The notes under the pieces are model-generated. The model was given only the letters and a program-made list of their open reading frames with translations, ran no database searches and was not told the origin of the DNA. Shown piece after piece: positions 33,726 through 43,210 of a stretch of 64,000 nucleotides of DNA. Positions within the stretch are counted from its first letter, which is position 1; each line of letters begins with the position of its first letter. Origin of the DNA: Erythroxylum novogranatense (Eukaryota; Streptophyta; Magnoliopsida; Malpighiales; Erythroxylaceae); the NCBI GenBank assembly GCA_029891385.1, contig CM057228.1:85114964-85178963 (forward strand). Reading direction: 5' to 3'. The position numbers and the translations under genes are program-made.

Positions 33726-34355
33726 TCCAAGGTCAAAAAGTCAAACTTTTCACAATTTTTCATATTTTCACTCTTTTCCTCTTCAGTTCTTGTTTTTTTC
33801 AACTCTATTTCAATCAACACCTTCACTTTTGAATATTTCTTATTTTTACTCAAAAATCAGGATCCAACAATACATATGCCTGAATTTGTGCTAGTTGCCG
33901 ATGACTATAATTATATTAGCCACTGAGCTGTGTAGCTCAACCCATTACTTTTCCCTCTTCAGGTGCAACTCAAGATATCAGTTGATCCTTGTCAGGCATC
34001 GAAGAACTCCGCAATAGTTAAAAACCATAGCATTAAGTTAGTATTTTGGTTGGCCCTTCGAGCATGTCATCATGGAACATTTCATGTATTTTGGATTTCA
34101 ACTTATTCTGTATTATGTTATTTTGAGAATGCTTGTTTGACTTTCTTTTGGATTGTAAAGGCATGAAGCCCTTGCTTTATGGGGTGTTTAACTAGAATGA
34201 TTGTGTGTATGTTATTATGTGTGCAAAAATGCATGTGTAAATCGAATTATGTATGGATGTTGTGATCGGGTTCGATATGTTTGGGCGCCCGTCGCTGGCG
34301 CAGCCCGAGGGGCCGCCTCAGGAATTGGAAATCTGGGACCTGGGCCTAACATGTT

Positions 34356-34370
34356 TGGTATCAGAGTGCC
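34356..34370 (+). promoter_or_regulatory. E3 primer-binding site (initiator Met tRNA type)
   Basis: TGGTATCAGAGTGCC lies four bases after the 5' LTR end; the first 11 bases match the complement of the initiator-Met tRNA 3' end. Confidence 0.9.
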
Positions 34371-34463
34371 TAGGTTTAGTGTCTTGATTGATTGCATTAA
34401 GTGACATGCATATCATGCATTGCCATGTAGCTAATCCATAGTGTTTACCTTTGAAGGAGTACG

Positions 34464-35608
34464 ATGCCACCTCGTAGAAGGATACGAGGAGTTATGCAAG
34501 GATCTGTTGCACCTGACTCTCCGACTGGAGAGGAGAGGACTGATGAGTCGGTAGCCCCAGGAAATGTTGAGGATTCTGTAGGTCTAGGTAGTGAGCCAAT
34601 GCCATCGCAGATTCAGGAGTCGCTGGTTTTGCAGGAGCAAGTGCCTCCGCTGGATCCGAGGTTGTTTCAGGCATTCACTCAGGCATTTGTTCAGGCTATG
34701 GATCAAATGTCACAGCCTTCTGCTTCAACCCCAGTTAAGAAGGGGAGACGGTTTGATAAGTTGAGAAAATATGGAGCAGTGGACTTCTACGAGACCACTG
34801 ATCTCGAGGAAGCTGAGACTTGGCTGAGAAAGACTGAGAGAGTCTTAGATCAGATGGAGTGTGAGGATGATGAGAGAGTTATTTATGCTGCCAGTTTGCT
34901 TAAGGGAGATGCTCTTCATTGGTAGGAGACTGTGCCAGGGAGTCAGATGAGACCAGTAGGGTTGACATGGCAGGACTTCCTTGTTACTTTCAGGAAGAAG
35001 TATCTGTCTGAGGTGTACATTCAGCAGAAGCAGAGGGAGTTCCTCAGTCTTACTCAGAGGGAGATGACAGTCAGTGAGTATGAGCGTCGGTTCACTCGGT
35101 TGGCGGTATGCTTGATTTGATCTTTGAGTGAATTCTGCTAGTGTCATTGGTTTGAGTTGGGTCTGCACTTGGCCATCAGAGAGAAAGTGATAGTGCAGAA
35201 CTTCTGTGATTTTCAACAATTGGTTGAGGTAGCTTTGAGGGTGGAGAACATAGAGAATATCAAGAGTGCAGTGAACAAGAAAAGAAAGGGAAGAGAGCAG
35301 TTCAAGAGGGGAGGTAGTACTAGTACTCCTATGCCTAACAGTGAGTGCCTTGATTGATCGGAGGAGAGAGGAGAGATGGTGTAAGTAGGCCGAGACAGAT
35401 GAGGACTCCTGCTTTTTCTCATCATGCCTCTACGGCGGGAGGCAACAAAAGGGGAGATGGGGACAGGTCATCCGTCCCTAAGTGTGAGCATTGTGGCAGT
35501 TTTCATGGAGGTGAATGTTACAGATTAACAGGAGCCTGCTTCAACTGTGGACAGAAAGGGCACTTGGCTAGAGAGTGTCCCAAGCCATCTAGAAGAGAGG
35601 GAGCTTAG
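34464..35608 (+). pseudogene. E3 gag, interrupted by stops
   Basis: ATG at 34464 (MPPRRRIRGVMQGS). The acidic and proline-rich N-terminus and the gag core are in one frame to 34925, where DALHW is followed by TAG in place of the Trp codon seen in E4. The frame resumes at once (FLVTFRKKYLSEVYIQQKQR), stops at 35120, degenerates for about 35 bp and resumes at 35157 (LGLHLAIREKVIVQNFCDFQ). After a frameshift near 35350 the knuckle CFNCGQKGHLAREC is at about 35537-35578. It ends at a TAG (35606-35608) where E1 has CAG, after which pol continues in the same frame. Confidence 0.9.
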
Positions 35609-38275
35609 ATGCAAGCTTCTAGGAGAGCAAAGACTGTGGGTCAGAGGACTGCAACAGAAGTGGGCAGTTCTGATGCGGCTAAGAGAGTGAGTATTTTGGG
35701 GAGACCGAGGGGGCAGGCACCAGCTAGGGTGTTTGCGATGACTCGGGAGGATGCAGAGACCGCTCCTGATGTAGTCACTGGTATGGTTTGGCTCTTTTTT
35801 GATTATGTGATTGCCTTGGTTGATCCGGGTTCTACTTATTCGTTTGTTTCTTTGAGTAGACCTGTGTGTGATAGGAATTTGAGCCTTTTGGATACTCCGC
35901 TGATGGTGAGTACTCCAATCAGTCAGTATCTTATTATCAGTCAAGTATATAGAGGTTGTGAGTTGTGTATTGGTGGAGAACTTCTGGTGGTAGATTTGAT
36001 GCCACTGAAGATGGGAGGATTGGATGTAATTTTGGGCATGGATACGTTAGAGAGGTACAATGCCCATCTAGATTGTAAGCAGAAGACGGTGAAATTTGAA
36101 TTGGCTAGCGGCAGGAGAGTGGTGTTTGTGGGGGACAGAAAAGCAAGTCCGCCCATCATTGTTTCAGCTTTGACAGCAGAAAAGATGATGAGAAAAGGTT
36201 GTGAGGCATTTTTGGCCTATGTGGTAGATTCCAGGGCAGATAGAAGGAAGCTGGAGGATATTCCAGTAGTCAGGAAATTCTCGGATGTCTTTCCCGAGGA
36301 ATTGCCAGGACTACCGCCAGCTAGGAAAATTGAGTTTCCCATTGAGCTCTTTTCAGGTACGATGCCGATTTCAATTCCGCCTTACCGGATGGCTCCGGCG
36401 GAATTGAAAGAGCTTAAGGAGCAGTTGGAGGAGTTGTTAGAAAAGAGGTATATTCGACCGAGATCTTCACCTTGGGGAGCTCCGGTTCTTTTTGTGAAGA
36501 AGAAAGATGGATCGTTGAGGTTGTGTGTAGACTATCGGAAGCTGAATCAGGTTACTGTGAAGAACCGATATCCGCTTCCTCGCATTGATGATCTATTTGA
36601 TCAATTGCAAGGGGAGAAAGTTTTCTCCAAGATAGACTTGAGATCGGATTATCATCAGTTGAGGATAAAGGAGTTTGATGTGCCAAAGTCTGCTTTCAGG
36701 ACTCGGTATGGGCATTTTGAGTTCTTGGTTATGCCTTTCGGATTGACGTATGCTCCTGCAGCGTTTATGGATTTGATGAATCGGGTCTTTAAGCCATTCT
36801 TGGACCAATTTATCATTGTCTTTATTGATGATATATTGGTTTATTCCAAGAGTGATAAGGAGCATGAGGAGCATTTGAAGATTGCTTTGGAGACTTTGAG
36901 GAGAAACGAGTTGTATGCCAAATTCGATAAATGTGAATTTTGGCTGAGAGAAGTTTCATTTCTTGAACATGTAATCTCAGAGCAAGGAGTGCATGTGGAT
37001 CTAAAGAAGATAGAAGCTGTGTTGAATTGGGAAGCACCGAGGGATGTAGCAGAGTTTGTTAGTAAGTGTCTAGTACGTCAGCAAGATAAAGCTGAACATC
37101 AGGCACCTTCAGGCAAGTTGAGGCCATTGTCCATTCCTGAGTGTAAGTGGCAAAGGGTGACTATGGATTTTCTGATGGGTTTGCCTAAGACCAGTAAGAA
37201 GCACGATTCAATTTGGGTTATTGTGGATCAGTTGACGAAGTCAGCTCACTTTTTGGCGATTAAACAGACTGATTCTTTGCATGTGTTAGCAAAGAAGTAC
37301 ATCGATGAGATAGTGAGATTGCATGGGATCCCGGATTCGATTGTTTCTGACAGGAACCCTCGATTTACTTCGAGGTTTTGGGGTAGTTTGTAGGAAACTT
37401 TGGGTACTAAGCTGAACTTTAGTACATCTTTTCACCCTCAGACGGATGGTCAATCTAAGAGGACCATTCAGACTCTTGAGGGAATGCTTAGGGCTTGTGT
37501 GATGGATTTTCGAGGAGCTTGGAATGAGCATTTGCCATTAGTCGAATTTGCTTATAACAATTCATACCATTCGAGTATTCAGATGGCTCCATATGAGGCT
37601 TTGTATGGGAGGAGATGTAGGACTCCGATCTGTTGGGATGAAGAAGGAGAGAGGAAACTGGTAGGATCGGAATTGATTCAGACGACAGTTGAGAAAGTCA
37701 ATCTGGTTAAGCAGCGACTTAAGGCAGCCCAGGATAGGATGAAGAGCTACATTGATGCACACCGAAAGGAGATGGAGTTTGAAGTCGGTGAGAAAGTGTT
37801 CCTTAAGACGTCTCCTTGGAAAGGAGTAATGAGGTTTGGCAAGAAGGGTAAGTTGAGTCCGAGGTATATGGTTCCTTATGAGATCCTTGAGAGAATTGGA
37901 CCACTCGCCTACAGATTGGCGTTACCTCCGGAATTGTCTTAGATTCATAACGTTTTTCATGTGTCCATGTTGAGGAGGTATAGATCGGATCCTTCTCATA
38001 TCATTCAGACTAGTGAAGTTCAGTTGCGAGATGATCTGAGTTATGAGGAGCAACCGGTGGAGATTTTGGATACCAAGGAAAAAGTTTTCAGGAACAAGAC
38101 GGTTCAGTTAGTCAAATTTCTGTGGAGGAATCATTCTGTAGAGGAAGCTACTTGGGAGCCATTGGAAGCTATGAAGGAAAAGTATCCATATCTCTTTGAT
38201 GACTCAGGTAATAATTTCGAGGAAGAAATTTCTTTTAAGAGGGGGAGAAATGTTGGACCCCGAATTTTTTTATGA
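35609..38275 (+). pseudogene. E3 pol: protease, RT, truncated integrase, chromodomain
   Basis: One frame throughout, broken only by TAG at 37391-37393 and 37940-37942. The protease has [12 protein letters not shown] near 35815. The RT is complete, with [10 protein letters not shown] near 36822. At about 37045 the RT tail ([11 protein letters not shown]) runs directly into integrase sequence ([11 protein letters not shown]): compared with E1, 948 bp are missing, covering RNase H and the integrase HHCC region, and the first CLVC cysteine pair is already changed to CLVR. The integrase core follows (SDRNPRF, where E1 has SDRDPRF). The chromodomain at about 38030-38200 reads ILDTKEKVFRNKTVQLVKFL and EATWEPLEAM. 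Not active. Confidence 0.92.
38237..38250 (+). promoter_or_regulatory. E3 polypurine tract
   Basis: AAGAGGGGGAGAAA immediately precedes the TGTTGG start of the 3' LTR. Confidence 0.88.
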
Positions 38276-40507
38276 TGTCATTAGGCATGAATTGTGTTAA
38301 TTGTATGATTATTGCTTAGTTTGATTAAATTAGGAGTATTAGTGGATAATTAAGCTTAATTGATTTTAATGTGGTTTAAATGAGAATTAAAAGGGTAAAA
38401 GAATATGAGGGCATTTTGGGAAGATTGCATGAGTAGGAGTGATATAGGCTTGGCTTGGAGGGGTAAAATGGTCTTTACCCATCCCTTTAGATATAAGTGA
38501 AAGAATTAGAAGGAGAAGAGAAAGAAAGTAGAAGAGGAAAGAAGGAAAGTGTCGAGTGTGAAGAAGAAAAAGAGAAGAGAAATTAAGGGTTTTGCGATTC
38601 TTGAGTTTCTCTGACAGATTGGAGCTATTTTTAGGTAAGTTTAGCCTCATGTAATCTTGTTGTAGTGAGATTAAACCTAAAGATAGGTTGAATGTGTGAG
38701 AATCGGTGGTTTAGGGTTTTTCGGAAAAACCTAAGTGAAATCCTTGGATTGGGGAGTTTGTGGCTGATTTTAGGGTTCGATTGAGTTAGAAATGTAGTTT
38801 GAGACTTGAATCAAGGTTTAGATATGTTGCATTGGTGTTTGGGGAAGGATTGAATTGTGAAAATGCAGAAAAGTCAGGTTCGGAGTCGTTCTCCAGGCCT
38901 GTACGTCGCGATGTGCGTATGAACACGCCGCGACGTGCGAGTTCGTCGCAACGAGTGAAAATTTAATTCGTCGCGACGTGCGAGGAAGGGTTCGTCGCGA
39001 CGTGCACGAAAGGGTTCATCACGACGTGCGTGTACTTTGCGGTGCACATTACAGTGTGCTTTCATGCATGCGAGCACGGCGTCACGCGACGAGCCCTGCT
39101 TTCAAAGAGCGATGAGTTTTGGTAATTTGAGTATATCTTGGGCTCTAGATGTCAATTGAGGTGATTTTTGGATTCATTGTGAACTAGAAAGAAAGGACTA
39201 CAAGTTTTACAAAGAAAGGAAGTTCGGAATTTGCCTCTTAGAATTCAAAAACTTGGGTTGAAAGTGGGATGTAGACTTTTAGTGCTTTACTTTTGATTTT
39301 CAAGCTTATGAATATTTCTTTTGGAATGTTAATTGAATGAGAACTTGGTTTATTATAAGAAACCAAGCCGACCTGATTCCATCGCAAGAGGAAGGACAAC
39401 AATGAGTCGGATACTCAAGCGATATTAGGTGGGTAATATAATTATAGTTATTGTGTGATTAGGCAAATTCTTGCCTATGTGTGACTATATGTTATGTGTA
39501 TATATGATGAGATGCATGATATTTTTGATCGAATAGGTGGTTAATTGTACATGAATTGTTATAAGATTGGAATAATTTTGCTTTCGTATACTTTGAAAGA
39601 AGCATGAGAATTGATCGAACCATATTTTGATTTTGAGCATGTTATGCCTCGACTTCGGTCATGGCATTTTGAATAAATGAAAGCTTGAAAGCATATCATA
39701 TGATAAAATGATTCTGAGCATGATTATGTGCTTTTGTTTGGGCGAGAGTGGAACCATTTCGTTCGTCACGTGCACGTTGACAAGAGCTTTCTCCCGGCTG
39801 CCCGCTTGTGGCTTATGAGCTCCGAATGGACTCATTTTGTTCAGGGTGTAAACTTCGGTTTCTCCCTTTTATTTCCATGGAACCCTTGAGCCATATGATG
39901 TGCATTGCATATTTGATTTGTTCTTTATGAAGCATATTTGTGACATGTTCTATAACTTGGGTTAATTATGTTGAATGCGTAAGTGCTAGAATTGTTGCAT
40001 GTATTTATATATACTATATATGTACATACATATGCCTGAATTTGTGCTAGTTGCCGATGGCTATAATTATATTAGCCACTGAGCTGTGTAGCTCAACCCA
40101 TTACTTTTCCCTCCTCAGGTGCAACTCAAGATATCAGTTGATCCTTGTCAGGCATCGAAAAACTCCGCAATAGTTAAAGACCATAGCATTAAGTTAGTAT
40201 TTTGGTTGGTCCTCCGAGCATGTCATCATGGAACATTTCATGTATTTTGAGTTTCAACTTATTCTGTATTATGTTATTTTAAGAATGCTTGTTGGACTTT
40301 TTTTTGGATTGTAAAGGCATGAAGCCCTTGCTTTATGGGGTGTTTAACTAGAATGATTGTGTGTATGCTATTATGTGTGCGAAAATGCATATGTAAATCG
40401 AATTATGTATGGATGTTGGGATCGTGTCTGATATGTTTAGGCGCCCGTCGCTGGCGTAGCCCGAGGAGCCGCCTCAGGAATTGGGAATCCAGGACCCGGG
40501 CCCAACA
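38251..40507 (+). repeat. E3 3' LTR
   Basis: Complete, 2257 bp, TGTTGGACCCCG to GGGCCCAACA. Donor-like TTAG|GTAAGTT (GT at 38635), CG-rich palindromes about 38890-39090, two-box element 39766-39805, hairpin TGAGCT-GTGT-AGCTCA 40080-40095, pyrimidine tract, acceptor-like CAG (AG at 40117-40118). The putative intron would be 1484 bp. It keeps the empty site of the S2 insertion (TGTACATACATATGCC near 40020). Confidence 0.94.
38890..39090. repeat. CG-rich palindrome array in E3 3' LTR
   Basis: CGCCGCGACGTGCG, TTCGTCGCAACG and TTCGTCGCGACGTGC type words in series; the counterpart of 28440-28640. Confidence 0.75.
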
Positions 40508-40512
40508 TTAAC

Positions 40513-40870
40513 ACTTTCAGATATATGTTTTAGAAAGAGAGGAATGGTTGAGTCTACGAACAAGTTGAAGAAGACAAATATCAACTAGCTGACAAAATAC
40601 TAAATTGGATTTGAGCTGCTACACTAGCTAGGAAAGTTTTTAACATGATTAACTCTTGTGTGAGAACTGATGGAATCTTTGATAGGTGGATGCCATATGG
40701 ATTTGTATGTATAAAGTAGCTAGATTTCTCTTTCTTGTATGGTAACTTCCATATGAACTTAGATAAATAAGGTTAATTAACCTTGACTATCTTGATACTT
40801 TTGTAATGTTTGAGAAAGTCGTCCTATAGGCTATAGTGAATATAATATTGTATTCATTTTTTTTAAAAAA
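40513..40870 (+). pseudogene. LINE-2 C-terminal end and 3' UTR
   Basis: After E3 the LINE-2 frame continues with KERNG, then VYEQVEEDKYQLADKILNW and a decayed tail with stops. T- and A-runs near 40855-40870 are the likely polyadenylated end. Confidence 0.65.
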
Positions 40871-41756
40871 AGTAGCCAAATAAAAGAAATAATGGTATAG
40901 TGCAAGGTTTAGGATACCGTTTCGTACCGGCCAGCACGTATCGTACTGGACCAAAATCGGTATGAAACAGATGGTTGATTATACCGAATTTAAATATCAG
41001 TTGATATCGACCGATTTCGGATGATACTGGTTGGTACCACCCATTATTTAAAATACAGGCCAAATATTAGTTGGTACAGGAAATTTTAAAAAAATAGGAG
41101 GATTTTTACAAAATTTTCAAACTCTCCCTCCCTACCTTCTGCCTCTCCTTCCTCCTCTTTTTTGAAAGTATTTTTAATTAGTTATTTTATTGATTTGAAT
41201 TTTATAATTATTGTGAATTTTGATTTTATTTTAAAATAAAAATATTTTATTACTAATAATAATTATAAATTAAATAAAACTTAAAAATAAATTATTTTAT
41301 TTAAATTTATTTTAATATTTTATATAATATTTATTAATAAAATATTGACAAAAATATTTTTAAAAAATAAATGATTTAAAATTATTATTTATAAACTAAT
41401 ACTTATTATATATATTTTAATTATTAAATCAAAATTTATTTAAAGATATGGTTAAAATATACAATACAATTATACAATATAACAATAGATTATTTTGTAA
41501 TTTAAAAAATTCAAAAGTATAAATTTAAAAATTATCTAAAAAAGACTTGATATTAATTAGTATCAATATAATATTATACCAAAATTCATTCTAATATCAA
41601 GATCGATACAGTATTCGTGTTATGCTGCAACATGCTTTCTTTATCTTTTTTTTTTTAATTTTGACATTTTTTCTTGCAAAATCAGGAAGTGGAAAAAAAA
41701 AACTGTTTTTGACTAAGCAGTAAGTAAGCACAAGCTCTAGTCTAGAGTTTGGAGGC
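40871..41756. other. AT-rich spacer with a possible decayed DNA-transposon remnant
   Basis: Positions 40895-41050 repeat GGTAC/ATACCG words (TACCGTTTCGTACCGGCC, ACCGATTTCGG), a pattern seen in small non-autonomous DNA elements. I could not find a matching inverted end near 41630, so no element is called. The rest is AT-rich without ORFs. Confidence 0.35.
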
Positions 41757-41759
41757 TAA

Positions 41760-43150
41760 GGACCTGTTTGGTTGGATGCTAATTAATAAAATGGAATGTA
41801 ATGGAATAGAAGGGAATGAAATGATTTATAATAAAATGGAATGTAATATAGTAAAAAGTTGTTTGGGAATGATGGAAGGGTTCATAATGTAATGTAGTGA
41901 AATATTGTTTGGAAGATATATGGAATGAAATGGAATGTATAATAAATGACTTTTATATCCTTTATATTAAAATGGTTGTTGCAAAAGATTTATTATTTTC
42001 TTATTAATTATATAAAATATTAGTATTAATTATTTAATATTTTTATTTTATGTGATTTATATTAAAATAATTTATTTATATAAAAATATAGAAACAATTA
42101 AAGAATATTTTTACATATTTTCTATTTTCATTAATAATTTTTTTATTAAATTTATTATTAATTGTATACAATTTATTATTAATTATATAAAATATTATTA
42201 TTAATTATTTAATATATTTTATTTTATTCTATTCTATTCTAGGTGATATATATATATATATATATATATATTTTATTTTATTTTCATTTATATAGAAATA
42301 TATACAAACAATTAAAGAATAATTTTAAATATATTTTCTATTTTCATTAATAATAATTTTATTTATTTTTAATTATATACAATTTATTATTAATTATATA
42401 AAATTATTATTATTAATTATTTAATAATTTTTATTATATTAAATTTTATCTATATAAAAATTTATTTATTTATTTTATTTATATAGAAATATATACAAAC
42501 AAGAATAATTTTAATATATTTTATTAATGAAAATAGAAAATATATAATAATTATTATTTAATTATTTTATATATTTCTATATAAATAAAATAAATAAATA
42601 AATTTTAAATATAAAATTTATATTTTATTATTAAATATATATAATTTATTATTAATAATATAAAATATTATTATTAATTATTTAATAAAATTTATTATAT
42701 TAAATATTAATATATACAAAAGAATAATTTTAATATATTTTTACTAATGAAAATCGAAAATATATAAAATTATTATTTAATTTTTTTAATATATTTCTAT
42801 ATAAATAAAATAAATAAATAAATTTTAAATATAAAATTTTATATTTTATTATTAACTATAAATAATGTATTATTAATAATATGAAAATATTATTATTAAT
42901 TATTTAATAAAATTTATTATGTTAAATATTACTAGAATTAGGTAGTATGTATTTATTATGTTACGTTCCATTCTAAATCTCCAAATTGGAAGTTTCTTAT
43001 TTTCACTGTTTAGGATGAAATGAAACGTAACATGAAACCTTCCGCTTCCATCCCAGTACATTCCATTCTATTATGAAACCTTAAAACAAACGATATAAGT
43101 GTATTACGTTCCATTACATTCCATCCCTAACCCTCAAAACAAACAGAGTC
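41760..43150. mobile_element. PIF/Harbinger-type MITE (Tourist-like), 1.39 kb
   Basis: Flanked by TAA (41757-41759 and 43151-43153). The left end GGACCTGTTTGGTTGG pairs with the right end, whose complement is GACTCTGTTTGTTTTGAGG; the CTGTTTG core and 3-bp TAA duplication fit PIF/Harbinger. Both subterminal regions carry inverted GGAATGTAATGGAA words. The interior is almost pure A/T with internal inverted copies (about 42328-42355 against 42522-42546). No transposase. Its right end lies 60 bp before the RFC2 ATG. Confidence 0.8.
42245..42271. repeat. (AT)n microsatellite inside the MITE
   Basis: An uninterrupted AT dinucleotide run of about 27 bp. Confidence 0.9.
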
Positions 43151-43210
43151 TAAGGAACTAGAGAAATCAGCGGCGTTAGGGAGCAAATAGAAGCGAAGGG
43201 ATTTAGGTGA

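Larger units (their letters stand above)
29581..33869 (-). mobile_element. Solo LTR S2, 4.29 kb, nested in the E3 5' LTR
   Basis: On the minus strand it starts TGTTGGATCCTGATT (33869) and ends CGGGTCCCAACA (29581), flanked by ATACA (29576-29580 and 33870-33874); the uninterrupted E3 3' LTR confirms the empty site. No coding domain. In sense order: repeated module 33725-33059, palindrome TTAGGCGTG-GG-CACGCCTAA (about 33000), purine-rich leader (about 32090-31950), donor-like GTAAGAG (GT at 31936-31935), two-box element (30952-31020), hairpin (30581-30596), acceptor-like CAG (AG at 30558-30557), a TTCG-rich U5. Open frames here are compositional. A second TGTTGGGAACC at about 29974 could be an internal LTR end; the duplication favours 29581. 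Confidence 0.85.
27885..34351 (+). repeat. E3 5' LTR, interrupted by a solo LTR
   Basis: It starts TGTTGGACCCTG and ends GGCCTAACA. Without the insertion it is about 2173 bp. Compared with the 3' LTR it lacks 86 bp at about 27996 (present as 38363-38448). In order: purine-rich leader 28050-28110; CAG|GTAAGTT donor-like site (GT at 28181); CG-rich palindromes 28440-28640; two-box element 29316-29355; insertion 29581-33869; hairpin TGAGCT-GTGT-AGCTCA 33924-33939; pyrimidine tract; acceptor-like CAG (AG at 33961-33962). Confidence 0.93.
27885..40507 (+). mobile_element. E3: Ty3/gypsy chromovirus (Tekay/Del-like), 12.6 kb including a nested solo LTR
   Basis: Flanked by TTAAC (27880-27884 and 40508-40512). 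The 5' LTR is interrupted by a 4.29-kb solo LTR; without it E3 is about 8.33 kb. Gag, protease, RT, part of the integrase and a chromodomain are present on the + strand. RNase H and the integrase zinc region are deleted and several TAG codons interrupt the frame, so it is not autonomous. Its proteins are very similar to those of E1, so the two are one family or close subfamilies. Confidence 0.95.
24770..40870 (+). mobile_element. LINE-2: 5'-truncated LINE, split by a solo LTR and by E3
   Basis: Three pieces belong to one non-LTR element: 24770-24893 (RT motif), 26604-27884 (RT thumb to zf-RVT) and 40513-40870 (C-terminal end, 3' UTR and a T/A-rich tail near 40855-40870). The pieces join when the solo LTR (duplication TTCTT) and E3 (duplication TTAAC) are removed. 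Everything upstream of the RT catalytic motif is missing, as is usual for 5'-truncated LINE copies. It is not a copy of LINE-1a; the sequence is clearly different. Confidence 0.8.

Noticed and set aside
16102..38275. Endogenous pararetrovirus (caulimovirid) origin for the RT-bearing elements
   Set aside because: LTRs, target duplications, integrase with DD35E and a chromodomain identify Ty3/gypsy retrotransposons; no movement-protein or coat-protein region was seen.
40895..41630. A small DNA transposon with GGTAC/ATACCG repeats
   Set aside because: No matching inverted terminus or target duplication; kept only as a possible remnant.
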